Assembly: GCF_000699445.3 (NCBI RefSeq)
Contig: NC_067201.1
Location: 18,655,501 to 18,719,500, forward strand
Source of the DNA: Schistosoma haematobium
Lineage: Eukaryota; Platyhelminthes; Trematoda; Strigeidida; Schistosomatidae
Direction of reading: 5' to 3'
DNA: 64,000 nucleotides
Notes under the pieces: model-generated
What the model was told of the DNA's origin: nothing
Seen by the model: only the letters and a program-made list of their open reading frames with translations
Databases searched by the model: none
Program-made: the position numbers and the translations under genes
In this document: in pieces, positions 23,301-35,300 of the stretch
How positions within the stretch are numbered: position 1 is the stretch's first letter
How the letters are laid out: every line of letters starts with the position of its first letter

Positions 23301-26300
23301 GGTTCAATTTTGATTTTCCTATGGTTATATGAATATATGACATGATATTTAAGTATTAGTAAATAACTGTGAATCTGTTGGTTGATTTTCGGTGCTGACG
23401 TATAAGTTATTTAATCAAATTCAATGTTTTTCCTACATTCAAAAAAGGTTAGATGGGTTCCATCAGAGATAGACTTTGCTGATCGATTTGATAAGTATTT
23501 GGATTACGAATTCTTTGGACACAAGGTAAGAAGGTATTAGATTACTCTTTATGATGAAGTATTGGTATTTTAACCTAAGGTAGATCTGTGTAAACTTGGT
23601 CGATACTATTATCATTATTTAGTGGCTGAGAAATTGATATTACACAAATTTATGTGTACAAGTTAATAAATTAGTTTGCTTATAAACATTCCACACATAT
23701 TTTCTATTAGGCTGGATAATAAAATGTAGTTTTAAATACCTTTGTCGCATATCCGTAGTCATTATTTAATCACCCATTGTAATTACACCAGTAAATCGAA
23801 TCCCTCAGTTTGAGGCTGAAAATTTCTCTTTCTCTAACAAGCTATGAAATAATTTGAAACCCACTATCGTTTCTAATTACAATGGGATTGTTAACTAATT
23901 CCTCACTGAATATGCATACAGTCAAAAAGATAGTTGAAGCCATCTACGGTGTTAAAAGACTCCAGCGACTGGTATATTCGTTAGCGTTTCATGGCAGAAA
24001 TGTTACCTTTTTTTGAGCGGTTTGTTCGTTTAGCAAAGGAGCTTTCCTATTTAGTTGACACAGTTTATTTATAGCAGAGTTTATGCTCACTGTTAGTCTG
24101 TTTCGTATGTTTATTCGAAGAAATTAATGAGTATAAAACTGACTATCACTTAACTTGATTCATTTTTTTATCCATTAGTTTTGTCTAAAAGGTAGCAGTG
24201 TGAATAATCTGTAAAGAAGGATTATTCGTATTCGCTTGTTGCTTCCATGATCTTTTGCGCGTCTTTCTAGCCTTTCAACAAGTACTTACTATTTCATATG
24301 ATTGGACAGCTTCTTTAAGTTTATGGGATTGCTCATACAACTGTATACTGACCCAACTAAATTCATCGTCCTGTTAATAAGTCGTTCAGTAGATTTCCTA
24401 GTTAAAATCATGAGGCCACATTCTATCAATTTAATCCTGCTTGCATTTCGTAGCGAGTTACAGTAGTAATAGGTTTGGTTTGTTGCGATTTCGATAATCT
24501 TGTATCTTCCTGACAGATATTGTTCTTTAAGCGATGCATACCGCTTGACTTCATTATAGTTAATACTTAACCATTTTACCTATTAAACTGCCAACAATAG
24601 TTTAATATTTCGTTTACAAACGCATTATTGACTGTAATCCCCAAAAGAAAAACACTGGGTTATACATTTTTCTTATTTGTCAGACCTGTAATGTTTATTC
24701 GCATTTTACTGTAATGCTAATAATAGTTTTCAGTATGGGGTTGTAAAGATTGTTGAACTTTTTTAAAATCACGAACCAATGTAAGTTAGACCATCACTGA
24801 AAAAGTAGAAGCACATTGTTATGACCTTGCGTCTCCCAATTATTTTGTTTTTGCCAAAATCCCCGTCGCCAATTGTTATGACCTTGGGTGTCTGGTTTTT
24901 TCTGTCACACGACTTATCTACCAATCCGGATACGACTTATACGAATCTTCACACTAGGCCAACCAATGACGTTTAACCGGTGTGGGCAGTTTAGTGTCCT
25001 TATTGGTCCTATGTCCTACGAGCCCTTCCACTTGAGTCCAGAACAAGATACCAGCTTCCGAATCAGAGCAGATCAGACCAGAATCAGAGCAGATCGTTTA
25101 TTTCAGGCATACCTAGTTTATATATCAATCACACAGACCGCAACGTACCATAAAATAGGAAATAATATTTGTACACAAATAAGCCCAAAAAGTGGCTGTG
25201 AATGTGGGAGGCAGTAGTTAATGAGCTGAACATAACTTAAGAACCGTAAATCGTACAATAATAAGTTATAGGTCAAAATAAAGCTTATAATAAGAGGAAT
25301 ATAAATATATGTAATGTAATTGTTGAATAATTATACAATAAGAATATTTATAGAATATTAGTCCATTAATAGTCCTCGGGAGTTACCTGTAATTTAATCT
25401 CCACTCGGACATAACACCTCCCCCTTTTTTTTTTTTTGAAAAACCCAACTTTAGATTCTGATTAAAAAAAAAAGAATCATATGTGACTTTAAATTCCTCA
25501 ACATTCTCCTCCTCCTCGAAATAATGTTGGGTCCTTATGGCTCCAAAATACAACTAGTAGGACTTTATTTAAACCATGTTTCTCGTATTGACTGGAGAAG
25601 CCACTAAAAATGACTAGATGATGATGAACGACCTTTGATCTGAGTTCATTATTTTCAAATTCATTATGAATCTCGTTAGCAGATAACGAGTCATTAAGAA
25701 AGTCAACGTCTAACAGAATTAAATTAGATTTTTGGCCATCATTCGACTCAGCTGACATATTTCCCTCATTGTTATAAGAAGTTTCATCAAAATCATATGC
25801 ATTATTCTGAGAATCAATATCTGACACACTGTCATTAGAAATGGGATAGGTTGACTCAATATAAAATTCTGTCTTCCGGTGATTTTGAGTAACATCTGGT
25901 ACAATTTGGTTCATCGTGTTGCTCCAGTTATTTTCTGAATACGAGTCACCATAGCTTTCTCGACTAGTAGCACGTGGACCACAATTTTGTTCGAGCTGAC
26001 GTTTATTTTCGCAGCTAGACAGTACCAGTAGTGTTTCATTTGATTCTGGACTCTGGGCATCATCTACAGGATCTGGCTCCTGATCATCTGGTATTGTCAC
26101 AACTTCATATGCATTTAGCACAATATTTTCCTGCTCTGAGCTGGACACGTTACCAATATTACGTTTTCCTTCTGGTATAGAGGGATTTGAATCCTGCACC
26201 GGATATGCTTCTGAAATGTCCATTACTGCACCATTATCTGCATGATACATAGATTTCTTATTTTCTGCTTGAATGCAAAGTCTGCCCAAAACTGTTATAA

Positions 26301-29300
26301 ATAGCTCTTGTTGCAAGGCAAACATCTTCTGCTGGTGCTGTAATATTAACCGCAACTGTTCGAAAGAAATCGACATTTTTTTTGCCAATAATATTAGCTC
26401 CAAAAATCACCGGCAATTATACAGCTAATTTATTTCCAAAATCTGAGTCACCACTTGTATTATTATTATTTCTTTGTTGCCAAAATCCCCGTCGCCAATT
26501 GTTATGACCTTGCGTCTCCCAATTATTTTGTTTTTGCCAAAATCCCCGTCGCCAATTGTTATGACCTTGGGTGTCTGGTTTTTTCTGTCACACGACTTAT
26601 CTACCAATCCGAATACGACTTATACGAATCTTCACACTAGGCCAACCAATGACGTTTAACCGGTGTGGGCAGTTTAGTGTCCTTATTGGTCCTATGTCCT
26701 ACGAGCCCTTCCACTTGAGTCCAGAACAAGATACCAGCTTCCGAATCAGAGCAGATCAGACCAGAATCAGAGCAGATCGTTTATTTCAGGCATACCTAGT
26801 TTATATATCAATCACACAGACCGCAACGTACCATAAAATAGGAAATAATATTTGTACACAAATAAGCCCAAAAAGTGGCTGTGAATGTGGGAGGCAGTAG
26901 TTAATGAGCTGAACATAACTTAAGAACCGTAAATCGTACAATAATAAGTTATAGGTCAAAATAAAGCTTATAATAAGAGGAATATAAATATATGTAATGT
27001 AATTGTTGAATAATTATACAATAAGAATATTTATAGAATATTAGTCCATTAATAGTCCTCGGGAGTTACCTGTAATTCAATCTCCACTCGGACATAACAC
27101 ACATCCCAATAACTCTCTTATCATCACGACTAATCATTCTTATGTCCCTTTATCATCTCGCACCGCTAGTGCAAACGATTCGAGTACATGGAACGTTATT
27201 CCCGGTCCCCTGAAACCACTCTCTAAAATACATGTAGGAGCTTTGAACATCCGAACACTGGGCCAAATAGGACAACAGGCTTCCTTAGCTAGGACTTTGG
27301 GATCTCGCGCCATCGATGTGCGCTACATCTCCGAAACGCGCATACAGGATCCGAGTAGCGCCATTTATTTGACCTCACTATATCAAAATAAAGAACCAAC
27401 TCGATTCACGCTTCGTGTATCTGGGAGCCCAGATGCTGCTTCCCGTAGCCTCGCCAATGTAGGTATAGCATTGAGTCCTAAGGTAGAACTTGCTCTCCTA
27501 GACTGGATCTCAGTAGACAGTCGTTTGTGCGCTGTCCGACTAAATGGAACAGCAAGGACTCGGAAAGATAGGGACACAGGTTGTTGCCTCTTCGTCGTCT
27601 CTGCCTACTCTCCTACTGACTGCAGCTCACATGATGTGAAAGACGAATATTACAGAAAGCTTTCCGACCTTCACTGAAAAGCTAGGCGCTCTGATATAGT
27701 AATAATGGCTGGTGACTTTAATGCTCAAGTAGATAAACTAAGCGAAAAGGAAGGATACTTGGGCGGATCTTATGGTGTCGTGGCTCAAAGAACAGATAAT
27801 GGCGATCGTCTGTTCCAGCTATGCTCAGATAACTGTCTGTTTCTAGCAAATACTAACTTTACGCATAAAGAAAAAACATCTTGTGACATGGCGATCCGTG
27901 GAATCTTCCCAACGTTGGACCAAATAGATCACATCGCTATCAGCCACCGATGGAGGGGCTCGATAGAAGACTGTCACTCATCCTGGAGCACATGCTTAGA
28001 TTCAGATCATGCTCTAGCGCGAGCGCGTATTTGTCTGCACCTTACTGGACGTAGAAAAGACTCTTCAAGGAAACCTCTTAGGGTTCTACTTAATGATAGC
28101 CAAGCTAAGAATATTTTTCAGGAACAACTAGAAAACCAGTTAGACAGCCACGTAAGTGATGCCCACCCCGAGGCAGCGTGGAATGATATTCGAAAAGCTG
28201 TGAAAACAACAGTGACATCTGCTAGTAAGGTCAACCATAAGGTTAGCGAGAAACACTGGATCGCAGCAGCATCTACCGCACTGACAGATGCTCGAAAACT
28301 CATTCCATCTGGCTCTGAACATAACGAAGAGCGGAGTCAGCTTAAGCGCAGGCTGATAAGTAGCCTAAGCAATGATCGCGAACAGTGGTAGGTAGCGAAA
28401 GCAAGAGAGATGGAAAAGGCAGCGGCAGACAACTGTTCAGACTTGAAAAGAAAACCGGTATTATGAATCCAACTGCTAGTGAAACTATCTCCGAAAACGA
28501 TGGACATATTGTTCACTCTCAATCCATGAGATTGGATCGATGTGCAGAACACTTTAGGGATCAGTTCAACAGGCCTTCAATCACACTTCCGTATCCCACG
28601 ATCTCCAGTCGACCTGAATAGCAAGTTGATGTAAGTCCTTCAACTCTTTACAAAGTTAAAAAGCTATAGGAAATCTGAAGTGTGGGAGAGCAGCGGGCCC
28701 TGACAGGTTTGCCCCTGAGATTTTCAAGGATAGCGGTCCAGTATTAGCAGCGAGATTGAATGAGGTCTTAGATAGAATCTGGGGACTGGACGTAATCCCA
28801 TCTGACTGCTCTCAATCTCTGATTGTGCCAGTCCATGAGAAAGGACAAAAGTCCCCTTATGATAATCACAGAGGAATCAGTTTGACTAGTATAGTGTCTA
28901 AAATATTAGCTTCAATAATACTTTGACGCCTAACTAAAGCTTGTGAAGAGCAGACTAGAGAAAACTAGGCTGGTTTTCGACCTGGACGTGGTCGTATAGA
29001 CCAGATATTCATACTACGTCAGGTCCTAGAACATAGACACACATTCATACGTCCCACAATCGTAGTATTTCTCGATGTTAAGGTGGCATTTGACTCTGCT
29101 GATCGTGAGGTTCTATGTCAGTGTTTTTCACTGAAAGGAGTACCAAAGAAGTACATTAACCTTATAATGGCTCTCTACTTGAACACAACTGGTCGAGTGA
29201 GAGCTTATGGCGAACTGTCATCATAATTGATTACCTCAAGTAAGTGATGTTCGTCAGGGTTGTCTACTCTCTCCATTCTTGTTTAACTTTATCGTTGACG

Positions 29301-32300
29301 TGCTTTTAGAGATAACACTTTCCTCATTTAAATTTCCAGAGGTTGAACTTTTACCGGGAGATTCACTTGTTGACTTAGAATATGCCGATGACATAGTTCT
29401 ATTTAGTGAAGACGCTGACAAAATGCAGAGTCCTCAAAACAAAGGAAGAGATCACAATGGATGTCGTCCGATGTTACCCACCTACCAACGATAGCGGTGG
29501 AGAAGATTAAAATTAATTTGATAGGGGGTTTCAGTCCATAGTAAACAAATGTTCAGGAAAACACCTGACCATCCTGATGGGGAACTTAATCTTCGAGGTT
29601 GGTATGTACAATACCGGGTATAAAAATATCATGGGATGACATGGACTGGGAGAAAAGGCGGGAATGGTGCAAGAATGATAAATCTACATGTTTTAAACAA
29701 ATTGGCTATATGTGGTAGCATTTTTACTCACGAAAGTTATATGGGTTTCCACCGACTACGCTATAGAAAACCAGATCGATCGCATCTGCATCAGCAGGCA
29801 ATTCAGAAAATCTGTGTGAAACATAAGGACAAAGAGAGGAACTAACACAACTGCAGACCACCACCTGATCGTGACAATACAAAAACTAAGGCTAGAGAAG
29901 AACCGGAAAAGTAGACGAACAGAACTACAAATTTTCGACGCAACCTTCATTTGAAATGTTGACAAACTCAGCGACTTCAATATAGCTCTCAAAATTAAGT
30001 TCTAAACATATAGAGAACCTTATACATACAGATACCTAGGTAAATCTAAACAGAGAAAAAACAACAAAAACGAAAATAATTCTTTCTATTTCACGGTTTC
30101 TCATCAACTGCGTACAACCTAGAATTATAATTACCTACATTATTAACAAATGTTAAACAAACTTTAGTTTTTGAAGTTTATATAAATGTTCGAAACGTTA
30201 CTAAAATCATAATGATAAAAAGAACACGGATACGAAAAACTGGAGGATGTGCCACGAAGAAGCCAATAAATTGTATCAACAATTAGTTTTCACTTTGAAT
30301 TTACAATATCCAAAAACAACCTTTGCGACTGTATTACCGCTGATAACCTGTCAAGAACAAGCATTGCCAGTGGCGTATACAGGTTACAGCAGCTACTTAG
30401 ACATCCATTACTTGCTCTGAACAAACGTATGTATATATGTATTTCTATCATGTTTAAGTTACATGGAACCAGAGAACAACAAACACGAATGAGAGCTTCG
30501 TGTACAAAAGAACTCCCGTCGCTCGCACTTAAACCATCGCTCTGTGGAGCCGAAGTCACATACCTAGACAATAGACCATATTCACCAAGAAGCAACCTAC
30601 TAGTCATATTCTCAAAAAAAATAATTGATTTTGACGGTCGACTTACTTTGACTCGTTTATTTTGGAAAATATTGGTCGAGTGCTGGGGACAGCTCGTTGC
30701 TATCACATCCCAATAGATTTGAAATATGACCTTAGATATATTACCTTTGATTTTACCGTTCTTTATTAGACCTCCCCATCATAAAAGGGCATCGAAGAAA
30801 AAGTATTCGAGCTAATATGGTTCAAATGAGTCATCGCAATAGACCACCATATCAAGGTAACAGCAAATGTTATTATACACACCCTCTTTTTGAAATATAT
30901 TCGCCAATGCTTAATTTAGTCACTATTATTTCTTTTTCATTTTATCCGATTGTTCTATGAAGCATAACAACTTGGGCAGTCGAAAAAATCGCTTCAGGCC
31001 CTAAGTTGCTTATGATTGACTACAAAAAGAAAAGCAGCATTTATTTGATGCCATCTATATTGGTTAATGATTCGTAAAATGTCAGTTTCTAAGACCTGTT
31101 CAATATAATGGAAGGATTAAATCAGCAATTACTGGTAAATATAAGTACGGATCTGGCTGTATAAAACTAGTGTATAGACTTACAATTCAATAAAAATTGA
31201 TCCAAACGGTAATAGTCCACTTGCAATAATGAGAAATGACGGTTCCATAAACCATTTCTTTTCCGGTATTGCTTTGGGAACAGGATTCACTCGACATGGA
31301 AAATTCGCTAAACCAAATAAATTACGGCCTAACACAGTACCGACTAAATTTAATGGAATGACTACGAATAAGATAATGGAAGTGATGGAGAGCATTGTGA
31401 AGAATGGGATAGACCGACTTGTACGGTAGTATATAGCAACAAGATCAACCAGAAAAGTGAAACAACATATTAGAAAAGGCAATAACGTAGCACCCATAAG
31501 GAATTGACGAATCCAGCGTTTGCCTGAGAGAAAATGAAAAGTTTGAATCCAAAAGATAACTAAAGGGAACACTCTAGTGGACTAATTACTTCAAATTAGA
31601 AACAAAGATTTTGAATAACGCTGATAAGAAAGAAAACAATAACCACACAAAATTTTAGGCAATAAAATAATTACTTTTACAAATTCCCTTAAATGTTTTA
31701 AAACCTATTGGAATTTTGAGCTGAAATAAGCGATAAAGCGTTGCACCACACGCTCTGTAGCCCAGAAAAGATAGAGAAAAGGGTCACCAGAAGGAAAAAC
31801 AATTAGAATAAGATAAACGTTTGAGATACGGATAACATCTCACCATAGTAAACAAAAATGTAATTATCTGAGAACAACCCATAAAAACAACAATAGGAAA
31901 TGGTTTTCGAAAACTTTCTTCATTTCATTATTAATACAGATACTTTCCAGATTAATTAACCTTAAATAATGTAACTTAAATTGAAAGCCCTAAGATTTTA
32001 CATCATTTAGTTATTTCAGTACCTTACATAGGTGATAAGTCACTAACTGAGGAAGAATAATTAACTGGTAATTAATCTTTTTTTGGCACCGAGATTCGAC
32101 TAACATATTGTTCGATTTGAATATGGTTTTCAATCCGAAAACACTAGAATGACGGAGCAATAGGCATACGTTTGATTCTAGTTTAGAATGGATATCAAAT
32201 GAAGACAGATAACAACATAATTTTCTGAGTATAAAAATCTCCGAATTTCGCGATGAGGACCGTACTAGCCAATAAGTAAAAGTATAATTGCACGTAGTTT

Positions 32301-35300
32301 CACATTTCAGTCAGTTTGCGATAAAACAAGATGTTAACAATCACACCTACGGTACTGAGTTTACTGTGCAACTCAATAACTTCCAGTCACTTCATAAACA
32401 TTTTCTAATAAAGAGCTTTAAGAGACAAAAACACATCTGCTGAGTGTCTTACAATACATCGGTTCCTGATACTACATTTTGAAACGGCAGGAAAATACAA
32501 TGGATGGAAATAGACGAAAATTTCAAAACGAACAAAGTTATAGGTAATTTTACAATGAAAGTGTAGTGTATCGGCGAATAAATGAAAAACGGAAAGCTAT
32601 AGAAGCTATTCTTCAATGAATCAAACATTTTTAAAGCAAATTTATTGATCATAAGACTTCTAATTGGACGCTCGATTCAATTTGCTAGCCCCTTTTAATG
32701 ACCCTAGATTAAATCTACAAGGTAACTTGGTACAAGAGAAAAGGCGTGAAGAACAAAAAACACTTTACTCTAAGGTTAGTTAATGTTCAGAAAAACGAGG
32801 GTATTTATAGTATTACAGAAGGCTTTAGGCTTCTAGTACAATACTTAATGTGGTAGCAGCGTAGGTAATTATCCAATCAGGAACGTGGCACAACACTCCT
32901 CACTTTCTACATGTTTTTGAGAAGCTTCTACTCGACGTTGATTTGAAAAAAATGTTTTGCAGTTTCCCGGACCTCTATGAGCTTTTACGAGGAATACTTT
33001 GGAACTCTTTAACAATTAATAGATGACTTATGACGTTTTGGCTTTGTTCGAATACTAAGCTTCGTTTGACCCACTAACTATTACCGAATCTTTTCAAAAT
33101 CACAAATGTTTTACTGAGACTTTGAATGAAAAAGTTCCTACTTATACACATATTGGGATTTGTTACTTATAATGCATTGAGGACTTCTATTCATATTGCC
33201 ACGTGATTTTCAAGTTTAATAATAGTACAAAGAGCTTCATAATGTTGAGTTGCAGTTTCAAATGAAAGATTTGTTGCGTGGGCAAACAGGCGTTAACTAA
33301 TACACTGACTGTTTACTTCGAATGTAACTACCGAGATCAAACCATTGACTTTAGCAGACCTATACGAAAAACATCTAACTGTATTCAAGATCATGTATGA
33401 CCGTTACACAATTGAGAGCGAAAACATATTTGTGGCAAGATCTGATGTTTTTTTCCAAAAACACAAGTATAATGTTTTTAAATTGAGAAAGTTGATAAAT
33501 GACTGGATTAGTTATGAGAGCTCGGTTTTACTCAGTCATAACTAAATATGGAACTACTAGGACATAGGAAAGCAAAAGGACTAGGGTTGGAAAAAACATA
33601 TTTTTCTAAAACTTTGTTCAAGAGCTATGAAATGGATGGAAAGATTGATTTTAAACTACAGCTAATACTAAAAATGATAAATCCATCGGATTAATTTGTC
33701 TGCATGTACCAAGTGAAATATTCATTCAGACAATCCAAATTGAATGAATTCCCACTTCTGTAACCTCCTAATGTTTTTACAAGTTTACATGTACATGCGG
33801 AACACATACCCAGGAAGAACAGAAAGGATAATTAGTGTTCACAATTTCTGACACTATCAACAAAGTGTAACTAGACAGAAAATGTTTGCGACTGCTGGAG
33901 AGGATGATGTTGGTTGTTTAAAATCCCTCAACATAAACAAAAGAGGACTTCAAATTTATTAAGCTTTGCTAAATCCTTCAAAATGAATCTTGTTGGTCAC
34001 GTTTTTGTGAGTTATGAGGAATTTTCCTATGGCTTTATGTCCTTTCTAATGTTCTATTTTATGCTTCTGAGCCTTACTCAGCTGTTCATGATTTCTCATA
34101 TATCACATATTCTACCACTTAAATCTACGATTACGAGGAAAAATCCTATTTTCATGCTCCAATTTGTCTCTTTTTCTGTGATACGTTCATATAAGATGTA
34201 CATAAGTAAACATTTGAAATTTTTCAATCTTCACTAAAATATATTTGTAATATTTTAAAGAATGACAATTAAAATTCTCGACGTCTCGCGACTTAATGTA
34301 AGCCAGTTCTTCAGAGTAAATAAATAGATAGTGCAATCAAATTAACACACCTTAAATAAAACAGGAAAAGGACGAAGTATTGAGTTCCACCGGAAATAGG
34401 TTTGATTATATCAATGTCATGTGGAATTTTTGGTTAAGGTGCTTCTGTATGAGACGTCATTCTGTGTATGATGGTGGTTATGAAAAATGTCTAATTTTTA
34501 ATATGAAAGAATGCAGTTAGAATTTGAGTGTAGGTGGAGATTGGGCCGGGAATGAATAGAGTTAAATGTGGCTGTTTGGATAAACAATCCAAGTTGGATG
34601 AGTATTCAGGCCTTTCTTTCTATTGAGGGCAGAAGGATTTTGTATTGCATGAAACGTTTCGGCTACTTGTCTTTTTTATAGTTAGAAAAACATTTTCGAA
34701 TTATTTTGATGTTTTTAATACCGATTTAGTGGTTACTGAAAATAACGTGTACTGCTATTATTTGTTTAATTTGTAATATTTTTTTTATTCTGTTAAGTAT
34801 CCTGGATTTATTTTTCATAAAAATGATCATCGAAAGAATCCAAATTACATAAGTCATACCAAACAAACACCGACACCTTCATATTTAACTAACCTAGAGT
34901 CATTTCTTGATATGATTATGATAGTATAGTATTTTGTAAATTCGACGAATAGACTATCCACGGAGAATCGATTTTTATCCACTAATTTACTGTTGATGTA
35001 CTATAATCCTAAACTAGATATAACTGAATCCGCCGATACTTCTAATTATGATAGTGATCCAGTTATCAAATAACGTTTTCCAGATGTAGAATCAAAATCA
35101 ATAGCACTTGCACTCAGAACTTAACCCTACTGAAACCAAATACAGTCAGATATAAAACGTTTTAGGGTTATTCTTTTCAGTCAAGAAATTGCACAAAATG
35201 ATTTAGTCCCTAATTTAATTTATCTGTAGACCACATACCACGCATTTTCATTTTTGCATGCGAAAGGGGCATTCCATTTTATATTGTGACTCATTAGCAA

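Larger units (their letters stand above)
24817..27099 (-). mobile_element. Non-autonomous LTR retrotransposon, young, 2,283 bp
   Basis: Two 600-bp direct repeats (24,817-25,416 and 26,500-27,099) start TGTTATGACC and end GACATAACA, with a 5-bp target duplication CACAT at 24,812-24,816 and 27,100-27,104. The empty site is preserved in the other B arm at about 47,260. On the - strand a primer-site-like TGGCGACGGGGATTTTGG abuts the first LTR, and a purine tract (a run of A, then GGGGGAGG) abuts the second. The internal region has one ORF and no protease, RT or integrase, so it must rely on proteins of a related Ty3/Gypsy element. Confidence 0.95.
23157..30851 (+). repeat. Inverted duplication B, left arm (intron 7 of TM9SF3)
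   Basis: Reverse-complement copy of 43,513-48,917. Coordinates map as x + y = 72,075 before the LTR insertion and 74,363 after it; the difference of 2,288 equals the LTR element plus its 5-bp duplication. Few differences were seen: one base at 23,163, a T-run of 7 against 6 near 24,010, C/T at 27,321 and G/A near 30,836. It holds an antisense copy of TM9SF3 exon 4, the LTR element, an RTE copy and a second LINE endonuclease fragment. Confidence 0.95.

Noticed and set aside
24888..25217. 109-codon frame repeated at 26,571-26,900
   Set aside because: It lies within the LTRs, antisense to the element; the repetition is the LTR duplication itself.
30290..30706. Frame of 138 codons, present identically at 43,658-44,074
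   Set aside because: The identity reflects the inverted duplication, not selection. No family similarity, splice support or codon pattern was found.
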